This document shows positions 5,871 through 11,424 of a stretch of DNA of 11,424 nucleotides, piece after piece; the first letter of the stretch is position 1; each line of letters starts with the position of its first letter. The translations under genes were made by a program, and so were the position numbers. Source of the stretch: Nitrospirota bacterium (GTDB lineage: Bacteria; Nitrospirota; Nitrospiria; Nitrospirales; Nitrospiraceae); the NCBI GenBank assembly GCA_016195505.1, contig JACPZN010000069.1, positions 1 to 11,424 of the forward strand. The letters run 5' to 3'. The notes under the pieces are model-generated. The model was given only the letters and a program-made list of their open reading frames with translations, was not told the DNA's origin and ran no database searches.

Positions 5871-7454
5871 TCACCCCACTTTTCTCGTATACGCCGGCAG
5901 GATCATCGGTGAGATCACGCCGCTCAGATTCCCATGTTTCTTGGCGTCGGCACGGAACCGTTGGAGATGCCTCAACGTGAGTTTGCCCTGTTTCATCGCC
6001 CCAGCCCTAGAAGCGGCGGTCAGGCCTGAACGCTTGCCATACACCATCAGATCCAGGAGCGAATTACCCATCAATCGGTTGCGTCCATGCAATCCGCCGG
6101 ATGCTTCACCGGCCACGAAGAGATTCTTCACGTTGGTTTCCGAGTTCGTATCAATTTTCACGCCGCCGTTTTGGTAGTGCAGTGTCGGATAGATCAAGAC
6201 TGGATCCTTGCTGATGTCGATGCCAAACCGTTCGAACTGCAACATCATAGCAGGGAAGTGTTTTTCGACCGTGCCAGGTCCATGCTCGGCATCCAGAAGC
6301 GGGGTATCCAACCATACGCCGACACGGCCCGACATCGTGCGAATGCCTCGGCCTTCTTCACACTCACGGATGATCGAGGAAGAGACCACATCGCGCGTAT
6401 CGAGTTCGTTCACGAAGCGGTCGCCCTTGGCATTGACGAGCTGGCCGCCTTCGGATCTGATCCCTTCAGTCACCAACGCCCCGATCAATTGTTCCGGGTA
6501 GACCGCCCCAGACGGGTGGTATTGGAAGGTATCGATGTGGGCCAGCTTGGCGCCTATGCGATAGGAAAGACAGAGCCCGTCGCCCGTCGCACCGTAGTGA
6601 TTGCTCGTTGGGAAACCTTGGATGTGCAGCCGGCCGATTCCTCCGGTCGCCAGAATGACCGACTTGGCTGCGACAACCACAGACCGATGATTGTCGAGAT
6701 CCTTGAAGATCGCGCCGGTGCAGTGACCGTTGTCGTCGCTGAGCAGTTCCACTGCGGCGGCGAATTCGAGTAGCTGAATCTCTTGATTCAGGACTTCGTC
6801 CTTGAGCACACGCATAATCTCGAGACCTGTGTAATCCGAGCAGGTCAGGAGGCGCGGCTTGGAACTGCCACCGCCTTTCTTCACATGGAGGTTGCCGTCG
6901 GCTTGCCGGTCGAACAGGACCCCAAGTCCGATCAACCACTTCGCAATCGCAGGGCCTTCCTCGACCATCACTTTGAGCAGGTCATGGTCGTTCTGCATGT
7001 GGCCGCCCTTCAGCGTGTCGATGAAATGGGTGACCGGAGAATCCTCCGGCGCCACGGAGATCTGCATCCCGCCCTGAGCCATCACGCTGTTCGAATCACC
7101 GAGCCGAAGTTTTGTCGCGAGAATCACCTTGGCCCCAGCCCCATGGGCATGCAGCGCCGCGGCACAGCCAGCCCCGCCGCCACCGACGACCAAGACATCG
7201 GTCGTATGGTGGGGAGTCAGGTCGACATCGTCGCCGATGGGGCTATCGCCTTCGAGCAAGGTCGCCAGCTCGACGACGGTCTTTTCGTCGGCGTTGGGAC
7301 CGAAACGAATGGGGCGGTAGGCGCTGGCACGGTAGTCAGGATGATATTTGTGAATCAGCTGATCGCGGTCGGCAGGAGAAAATTTCGGAAGGGTCTGTTT
7401 ACGCCTGGCATCCCGGGTCTTGTGCACAATCTGTTGCAGCGCGTGAATGTCCAT
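5871..7454 (-). CDS. frdA: Fumarate reductase / succinate dehydrogenase flavoprotein subunit (FrdA/SdhA-like)
   Basis: This FAD-containing catalytic subunit interconverts fumarate and succinate. Residues 1-83 are an N-terminal extension before the dinucleotide-binding motif 'VLVVGGGGAGCAAALHA' (87-103). Substrate-site motifs follow: 'QYHPSG' (H313), 'TEGIRSEGGQLVN' (R333, E335), 'RDVVSSSI' (R354), 'TLHYQNGG' (H426) and 'HGRNRLMGNSLLD' (R458/R460). At the place where SdhA/FrdA attach FAD covalently to a histidine ('SHTVAAQGG' type), it reads 'SNSVMAQGGM', so FAD is probably bound non-covalently. After 'NSLLDLMVYGKRSG' only about 50 residues remain, so most of the usual C-terminal helical domain is missing. 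That may be normal for this lineage, since 'ISPMILPAYTRK' looks like an orderly end. ATG 7452-7454 has only a weak ribosome site. The partner iron-sulfur subunit lies just upstream, and no membrane-anchor gene is adjacent. L-aspartate oxidase is less likely given that partner. Confidence 0.88.
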   Translation of the reverse strand: MDIHALQQIVHKTRDARRKQTLPKFSPADRDQLIHKYHPDYRASAYRPIRFGPNADEKTVVELATLLEGDSPIGDDVDLTPHHTTDVLVVGGGGAGCAAALHAHGAGAKVILATKLRLGDSNSVMAQGGMQISVAPEDSPVTHFIDTLKGGHMQNDHDLLKVMVEEGPAIAKWLIGLGVLFDRQADGNLHVKKGGGSSKPRLLTCSDYTGLEIMRVLKDEVLNQEIQLLEFAAAVELLSDDNGHCTGAIFKDLDNHRSVVVAAKSVILATGGIGRLHIQGFPTSNHYGATGDGLCLSYRIGAKLAHIDTFQYHPSGAVYPEQLIGALVTEGIRSEGGQLVNAKGDRFVNELDTRDVVSSSIIRECEEGRGIRTMSGRVGVWLDTPLLDAEHGPGTVEKHFPAMMLQFERFGIDISKDPVLIYPTLHYQNGGVKIDTNSETNVKNLFVAGEASGGLHGRNRLMGNSLLDLMVYGKRSGLTAASRAGAMKQGKLTLRHLQRFRADAKKHGNLSGVISPMILPAYTRKVG

Positions 7455-7534
7455 GAGTTTGCTTTCAGCTATCAGTGTTCAGCATTCAGCCTCAATTTCG
7501 GAAGCTGAGGGCTGATGGCTAACTGCTCATCGCG
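7455..7534. repeat. Degenerate CAGC/GCTG hairpin repeat between frdB and frdA
   Basis: The 80-base gap consists largely of imperfect copies of a TCAGC/GCTGA unit (7465-7490 and 7503-7520). TCAGCCTCA (7486-7494) pairs with TGAGGGCTGA (7506-7515) apart from one bulged base. The same kind of element fills the gap between icd and frdB. It is probably a dispersed genomic repeat that folds in the transcript and may space or stabilise operon segments. Confidence 0.6.
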
Positions 7535-8245
7535 CTATTTCACCGTTGCACAGTGATCAGCCAGCTCTTTCTCGTTCATCTTGAGGATCTTCTTCCACTC
7601 GTCGTTGAAGCGGCCATCTTTGATTTCCTTGATGCGCGTATCCAACCCCACCGGCTTCTCGGTGAAGTGTGCGCCTTGGGCACGGCTGACGTAGAGCGCG
7701 ACGAGATTCGGCGCAATGTCGGCAATGCAGACCGGCGTGCACATGCCGCACATCACACAATCCATGAACATTTCCGAGACACTCTTGAAGTCACCAAAGA
7801 CGGCTTTCCAAACCCCTTCGCGCACATCGATCTTCTGAGGGCAGGCTTCCGTGCAGGCATTACAATTTCGGCAGAGCGGCGCTTCAGGATAAAGATTGAA
7901 AAGATCCTGCTTGGGATCTTTCAATGTCTGTATGTCGTAGAGAGCCTTGCGGGCCGGGAACGGCGGCATGATGGTGAAGGACATGCCCTCCTGTACCGCC
8001 GTTTGGCAGGCCAGGCACGTCCGTACTTTTGGATCGTCTTTGGTTCGATAGTAGGTCGCGCAGGCGCCGCAGAACCCACCCAAACAGCCGGCTCCCCGCA
8101 CCACTTCCTGGCCCGTGTACCACAGCGCCTTGATGACAGTGATCCCTTCCGGCACCTCGAACTTCTTGCCGGCGATCTCGATCGAAACCATCCGAGGCTT
8201 CATCACCTCGGGCTGATCGATGACGTTGGTGTCTTCTTGGGCCAC
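7535..8245 (-). CDS. frdB: Fumarate reductase / succinate dehydrogenase iron-sulfur subunit (FrdB/SdhB-like)
   Basis: This is the electron-transfer subunit for the flavoprotein encoded just downstream. The 236-residue chain has an N-terminal plant-ferredoxin-like 2Fe-2S domain with C54-x4-C59-x2-C62 ('GCLGGFCGAC') and C77/C80 ('CLAC'). A C-terminal part follows with two ferredoxin-type motifs: C125-C128-C131-C135-P ('CRNCNACTEACP') and C163-C166-C169-C173 ('CVMCGMCTPVC'). Both C-terminal motifs are complete CxxCxxCxxxC sets. This differs from textbook SdhB, where one cluster is 3Fe-4S, and is closer to soluble thiol-fumarate-reductase or heterodisulfide-type partners. The start is the GTG at 8243-8245, with AGGA four bases upstream and an in-frame TAG just before it (8252-8254). 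An ATG at residue 15 is a weaker alternative. The stop is TAG (7535-7537). No membrane segment is present. Confidence 0.87.
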   Translation of the reverse strand: MAQEDTNVIDQPEVMKPRMVSIEIAGKKFEVPEGITVIKALWYTGQEVVRGAGCLGGFCGACATYYRTKDDPKVRTCLACQTAVQEGMSFTIMPPFPARKALYDIQTLKDPKQDLFNLYPEAPLCRNCNACTEACPQKIDVREGVWKAVFGDFKSVSEMFMDCVMCGMCTPVCIADIAPNLVALYVSRAQGAHFTEKPVGLDTRIKEIKDGRFNDEWKKILKMNEKELADHCATVK

Positions 8246-8259
8246 CTTGTCCTAGATCC

Positions 8260-8340
8260 GCTATCAGCTCTCAGCCATCAGCTTTCAGCCTTCTGATCTC
8301 CCATCGGGCTGATCGCTGACAGCTGACCACTGATGGCTCT
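8260..8340. repeat. Degenerate CAGCT-type hairpin repeat between icd and frdB
   Basis: Several imperfect copies of a 'YATCAGCT' unit occur at 8261-8290, and inverted copies at 8309-8338. AGCCATCA (8273-8280) pairs exactly with TGATGGCT (8331-8338), and TCAGCT (8278-8283) with AGCTGA (8321-8326). The whole 96-base gap can fold into a long imperfect hairpin. Its unit matches the element between frdB and frdA. The function is unknown; it is plausibly an mRNA processing or stability element, or simply a dispersed repeat. Confidence 0.65.
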
Positions 8341-8341
8341 C

Positions 8342-9808
8342 CTACGCAATCGCATCGATGATCGCGTTCAACGTCGCGCTCGGGCGCATCGCCTTGGAGG
8401 CCTTCGCATCGTCCGGATGATAGTACCCGCCGGTATCGACCGGCTTGCCTTGCGCCGCGAGCAACTCGCCGGAAATCTTGGCTTCGTTGTCCGCCATCTC
8501 CTTGGCGACCTTGGCAAAACGTTCGGCCAGCTTCTTATCCTGCGTCTGCTGGGCCAAGGCCTGCGCCCAGTACAGAGCCAGATAGAAATGGCTGCCGCGG
8601 TTGTCGATCTCGCCGACTTTGCGGGCCGGCGATTTGTTGCTCTCGAGGAACTTCGCATTGGCCTGGTCGAGGGTGTCGGCTAGAATTTTTGCCGCTTGGT
8701 TGTTTCCCACCTTGGCGAGATGCTCTAATGAGGCGGCCAGCGCGAGAAATTCGCCGAGGGAATCCCACCGGAGATAGCCCTCTTCCTGGAACTGCTGTAC
8801 GTGCTTCGGAGCCGAGCCCCCTGCGCCGGTCTCAAAGAGGCCGCCGCCGTTCAGCAACGGCACGATCGAGAGCATTTTGGCGCTGGTCCCGATCTCGAGA
8901 ATCGGGAACAGGTCCGTAAGGTAGTCACGCAACACGTTCCCCGTCACAGAGATCGTGTCCTTTCCTTCTTTGATTCTCTCCAACGAGAGACGCGTCGCAT
9001 CGGCCGGCGCCATGATCCGGATGTCGAGGCCCTTGGTATCGTGATCTTTCAAGTAGCGTTCGACCTTCGTGATCAATTGCGCATCATGCGCCCTGGTCTT
9101 GTCCAGCCAGAAAATCGCCGGGGCTCCGGTAGCCTTCGCACGATTCACCGCCAACTTGACCCAGTCCCGAATCGGCGCATCCTTCACCTGGCACATGCGC
9201 CAGATGTCGCCTTCTTCGACGTTATGTTCCAGCAAGGTCTTTCCGGAGGCATCCACCACACGGATCGTGCCGTGACCGGGCGCCTTGAAGGTCTTGTCAT
9301 GCGAGCCGTATTCCTCGGCCGCTTGCGCCATCAGACCGACGTTGGGCACGCTGCCCATTGTCTTCGGATCGAGCGCACCATGCTTCTTACAGAATTCGAC
9401 CACCTCATGATAGACCGGCGCGTAGCTGGCATCCGGTATCACGCACTTGGTGTCCGCCAGCTTGCCGTCCGGCCCCCACATCTTGCCGCTGTCGCGAATG
9501 ACCGGTGGCATAGAGGCATCGATGATGATGTCGCTCGGCACATGCAGGTTGGTGATCCCCTTATCGGAATTCACCATCGCCATCGGAGGCCGCTTCTTGT
9601 ACACCGCCTGAACGTCGGCTTCAATCGCCTTGCGCTGATCGTCCGGCAGGGCCTTGATCTTCGCGTAGAGGTCGCCGATACCGTTGTCCGGGTCCACGCC
9701 GAGTTTCTTGAGCGTCTCGCCGTGCGTCGCGAACACGTCGTTGTAGTACACGGTCACGGCATGGCCGAAGATCTTCGGGTCCGAGACCTTCATCATCGTA
9801 GCCTTCAT
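8342..9808 (-). CDS. icd: Isocitrate dehydrogenase, NADP-dependent monomeric type: C-terminal part after an in-frame amber codon
   Basis: This is the larger C-terminal portion (488 residues from ATG 9806-9808) of a monomeric-type NADP isocitrate dehydrogenase, which interconverts isocitrate and 2-oxoglutarate. Family landmarks are 'MKATMMKVSDPKIFGHAV' at the start, 'MVNSDKGITNLHVPSD', 'DASMPPVIRDSGKMWG', 'CVIPDASYAPVY', 'PAIFWLDKTRAHD', 'NGGGLFETGAGGSAPKH' and 'RWDSLGEFLALA'. It ends with TAG at 8342-8344. The family sequence is continuous across the amber codon into the upstream half, so this ATG is almost certainly an internal methionine and not a real start. No ribosome site sits at a suitable distance upstream of it. 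With the upstream half and the TAG position the frame is 743 codons, matching the roughly 740-residue family length. Apart from the single stop codon, nothing in this half looks damaged. Confidence 0.9.
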   Translation of the reverse strand: MKATMMKVSDPKIFGHAVTVYYNDVFATHGETLKKLGVDPDNGIGDLYAKIKALPDDQRKAIEADVQAVYKKRPPMAMVNSDKGITNLHVPSDIIIDASMPPVIRDSGKMWGPDGKLADTKCVIPDASYAPVYHEVVEFCKKHGALDPKTMGSVPNVGLMAQAAEEYGSHDKTFKAPGHGTIRVVDASGKTLLEHNVEEGDIWRMCQVKDAPIRDWVKLAVNRAKATGAPAIFWLDKTRAHDAQLITKVERYLKDHDTKGLDIRIMAPADATRLSLERIKEGKDTISVTGNVLRDYLTDLFPILEIGTSAKMLSIVPLLNGGGLFETGAGGSAPKHVQQFQEEGYLRWDSLGEFLALAASLEHLAKVGNNQAAKILADTLDQANAKFLESNKSPARKVGEIDNRGSHFYLALYWAQALAQQTQDKKLAERFAKVAKEMADNEAKISGELLAAQGKPVDTGGYYHPDDAKASKAMRPSATLNAIIDAIA

Positions 9809-9814
9809 GTGCAG

Positions 9815-9817
9815 CTA
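9815..9817 (-). other. In-frame amber codon (TAG) interrupting isocitrate dehydrogenase
   Basis: The minus-strand frame reads G-V-L-F-TAG-L-H-M-K-A-T-M-M-K, with family-conserved sequence on both sides and no frame change. From memory, related monomeric isocitrate dehydrogenases carry a serine at this site (GVLF-S-LH-KATMMK). A single C-to-A change from TCG would create TAG. It is codon 253 of 743. Confidence 0.9.
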
Positions 9818-10573
9818 GAACAACACGCCTTGTTTCTTGGCATCCTCGATCTGCTCCTCGAGGAATGCGCGCAAAGCTTTCACGCTCATGAACGTCGCAT
9901 CGATCACTTCCCCGGCTTGAAGCGCCACTTTCGGCTTAAGCAGGGTCGTCTTCCCGTCCTGGCCGACGAACTCGATACGCGCATCCGTCGCTGCCGCCAT
10001 CGTCATCGACTTTTCGTTGGACCGGAAGTCCCCGCCCTTCATATGGCTGACGTGCGTCTTGGAGTCCGACGCCCAGGCGCCCATCTTGTGCGGATGCTTT
10101 CTAGTATGGGCCTTCACGGAGAGCGGCGCGCGGCGATCCGAGTTACCTTCGCGCAATACCGGATTCACGGCACTGCCTTTGACTTTGTCGTAGCGGGCCT
10201 TGATGTCTTTTTCCTTGTCGTCTTTCGGATTTTCCGGATACTCGGGCAGCCTGTAGCCCTGGCTCTGCAATTCCTTGATGGCCGCCTGCATCTGAGGCAG
10301 CGAGGCACTGATGTTCGGCAGCTTGATGATGTTCGCCTCCGGCCTCTTAGCCAGCTCGCCCAATTCGGACAGCGCGTCCGGCTGCTTCTGCTGCGGCGTC
10401 AAATATTCCGGGAACACCGCGAGGATGCGCCCGGCCAGCGAGATATCCCGCAGTTCCACCGTGACACCCGCCGCCTTGGAGAAGGCGTTGATGATCGGCA
10501 GGAACGAATAGGTCGCAAACATCGGCGCTTCGTCGGTCTTCGTATAGATAATCTTGTCCGCTTTCGTCGTCAT
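9815..10573 (-). CDS. icd: Isocitrate dehydrogenase, NADP-dependent monomeric type: N-terminal part ending at the amber codon
   Basis: This is the N-terminal third (252 residues) of the same isocitrate dehydrogenase. The start ATG 10571-10573 has a strong GGGAG ribosome site four bases upstream, and MTTKADKIIYTKTDEAPMFATYS is a typical family N-terminus in two short segments. Landmarks are 'DISLAGRILAVFPEYL' (43-58), 'IKLPNISASLPQM' and the substrate-contact stretch 'VLREGNSDRRAP'. 'VKAHTRKHPHKMG' and 'DAKKQGVLF' follow, immediately before TAG (9815-9817). The stop does not lie at a domain boundary: it falls a few residues before the conserved KATMMK segment, which carries a catalytic lysine in the family. 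A product ending here should be inactive alone. The gene begins 26 bases after the aconitase stop, so the two are co-transcribed. Confidence 0.9.
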   Translation of the reverse strand: MTTKADKIIYTKTDEAPMFATYSFLPIINAFSKAAGVTVELRDISLAGRILAVFPEYLTPQQKQPDALSELGELAKRPEANIIKLPNISASLPQMQAAIKELQSQGYRLPEYPENPKDDKEKDIKARYDKVKGSAVNPVLREGNSDRRAPLSVKAHTRKHPHKMGAWASDSKTHVSHMKGGDFRSNEKSMTMAAATDARIEFVGQDGKTTLLKPKVALQAGEVIDATFMSVKALRAFLEEQIEDAKKQGVLF

Positions 10574-10599
10574 GGCTCTCCCTCTTTAGATCGCATCGT

Positions 10600-11424
10600 T
10601 TAGTTCAGCGCGTTCAACGCCGAACCAGCCTTGAACCACGCAATCTGCTGTTCCGTGATGCTGTGGTTCGCCTGGATGGTGAGCGCCTTGCCATCCGCCT
10701 TGTGTATGGTTACCTGCACCGGCTTGCCAGGAGCCAGACTGTTCAGCCCCGTCACACTGATGCGGTCTTGCTGCTCGATCTTCTCGTAATCCTTCGGATC
10801 AGCGAAGGTCAACGCCAAGATCCCCTGCTTCTTCAAATTGGTCTCGTGAATACGGGCGAAGCTCTTCGTGATGACGACACGGACGTTGAGGAACCGCGGC
10901 GACATGGCGGCATGCTCGCGGCTGCTGCCCTCGCCGTAATTCTCGTCGCCGACGACGATCGACCCGATACCTTTGGCCTTATATCGCCTGGCAATCTGTG
11001 CGATGGTCAGTCCCGTCTCGCCCGTCAACAAGTCCGTCCCTTTACACGGACCGGCCGGAGAAATGTGGTCTGTCGTGGTCTTGCCCTTGGTCTTGATCAA
11101 GAGCGGCAGCCTGTCGAAGTCCTTGCCGTCCCAACGTGGGAACGGCTGCAGAAGCTGCAACCGCTCGCTCGTCGGAGGAATGTCGACGGTGAGCGCATCG
11201 CCGTTCTCAGCCGGCGCGACGAACCCTTCTTCGCCCTTCGCAAAACCCTTCGCCGGAAGTTCTTCGCCCTGCGGCGGCTCAAGTTTGAACTCCTTGCCAT
11301 CTGCTCCCTTGAGCTTGCCGTTGACGGGATCAAATCCCAGATCTCCGGAGAGCGCATAGGCCGTCACGACTTCCGGACTCGCGAGGAACGACAAGGTCTC
11401 GTTGATACCGTCATTGCGCCCAGG
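10600..11424 (-). CDS. Aconitate hydratase, C-terminal part (5' end outside window)
   Basis: This is the C-terminal end of aconitase, the 4Fe-4S enzyme interconverting citrate and isocitrate. The frame is open to the window edge and reads 'GRNDGINETLSFLASPEV' there, typical of the mitochondrial-type (about 750 residue) aconitase lineage. The TTG at 11392-11394 is an internal leucine, not a start. The visible part covers the end of the third domain and the swivelling fourth domain. That domain contains 'TTDHISPAG', 'IVVGDENYGEGSSREHAA', 'PRFLNVRVVITKSFARIHETNLKKQG' (in two adjoining segments) and 'RISVTGLNSLAPGK'. The active-site GSSREHAA segment and its arginine are intact. The iron-sulfur cysteines lie upstream of the window. 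It ends with TAA at 10600-10602, 26 bases before icd. Adjacency to icd fits consecutive steps of the cycle. Confidence 0.93.
   Translation of the reverse strand, partial: PGRNDGINETLSFLASPEVVTAYALSGDLGFDPVNGKLKGADGKEFKLEPPQGEELPAKGFAKGEEGFVAPAENGDALTVDIPPTSERLQLLQPFPRWDGKDFDRLPLLIKTKGKTTTDHISPAGPCKGTDLLTGETGLTIAQIARRYKAKGIGSIVVGDENYGEGSSREHAAMSPRFLNVRVVITKSFARIHETNLKKQGILALTFADPKDYEKIEQQDRISVTGLNSLAPGKPVQVTIHKADGKALTIQANHSITEQQIAWFKAGSALNALN

Noticed and set aside
6783..7508. A 241-codon + strand frame and neighbouring frames at 6087-6773
   Set aside because: These lie opposite the conserved FAD-binding and substrate motifs of frdA; they are shadow frames.
3002..9817. Genome-wide recoding of TAG as sense, suggested by TAG inside both icd and the radical SAM frame
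   Set aside because: TAG is also the terminal stop of frdB (7535), icd (8342) and the radical SAM gene (1496) exactly where the families end. sucC is broken by deletions and a TGA, not by TAG. Independent mutations or errors explain the data more simply.
9804..9820. A natural split of isocitrate dehydrogenase into two subunits
   Set aside because: The second part has no ribosome site at a proper distance. The break is inside a conserved segment and not at a linker, and a single substitution explains it.
8801..10603. A 600-codon open frame on the + strand opposite icd
   Set aside because: It is antisense to clearly conserved isocitrate dehydrogenase sequence. Its translation is rich in His and Arg with no recognisable motif, typical of a shadow frame opposite a GC-rich gene.
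1..11424. CRISPR array, tRNA, rRNA, integrase or transposase genes
   Set aside because: No regularly spaced direct repeats, RNA gene signatures or recombinase motifs were found on either strand.

Overview
This window looks like part of a bacterial chromosome (GC-rich, roughly 57% by eye). The best guess is a Nitrospira-like bacterium (phylum Nitrospirota). The guess rests on a compact tricarboxylic acid (TCA) or reductive TCA gene run: aconitase, monomeric isocitrate dehydrogenase, a soluble-looking fumarate reductase/succinate dehydrogenase pair and succinyl-CoA synthetase. The assignment is inferred from gene content, not proven. The genes that would fix the direction of the cycle (ATP-citrate lyase, 2-oxoglutarate:ferredoxin oxidoreductase) are not in the window.

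Left part (1-3216). On the + strand are the 3' end of an FkbM-family methyltransferase gene and a complete gene for a ferritin-like plus VIT1/CCC1 membrane protein (MbfA-like iron transporter). Convergent to these, on the - strand, is a B12-binding-domain radical SAM protein. Its reading frame continues 49 codons upstream of its first ATG and then hits an in-frame TAG, so its 5' end appears damaged. A gap with a perfect 11-bp hairpin follows.

Right part (3217-11424). All genes are on the - strand and read right to left: aconitase (5' end outside the window), icd (monomeric NADP isocitrate dehydrogenase), frdB-like iron-sulfur subunit, frdA-like flavoprotein, sucC, a 173-residue gene of unknown function, and sucD. 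Together these enzymes would interconvert citrate, isocitrate and 2-oxoglutarate, succinyl-CoA and succinate, and succinate and fumarate. Degenerate CAGCT-type hairpin repeats sit in the frdB/icd and frdA/frdB gaps, and a GC-rich inverted repeat sits downstream of sucC.

The unusual feature is the number of lesions in an otherwise normal central-metabolism operon. icd carries an in-frame amber codon at position 253 of a 743-codon frame that is otherwise family-like to the end. sucC appears to lack about 36 residues of the ATP-grasp domain in frame. It also carries a second, frameshifting internal deletion, with the true C-terminus still readable in another frame. A lower-GC gene of unknown function separates sucC from sucD and overlaps the TTG start of sucD. 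Aconitase (as far as seen), frdA, frdB and sucD look intact. Either this copy of the operon is decaying, or the assembly has several errors here. TAG is also the ordinary terminator of frdB, icd and the radical SAM gene, which argues against simple genome-wide reassignment of TAG.
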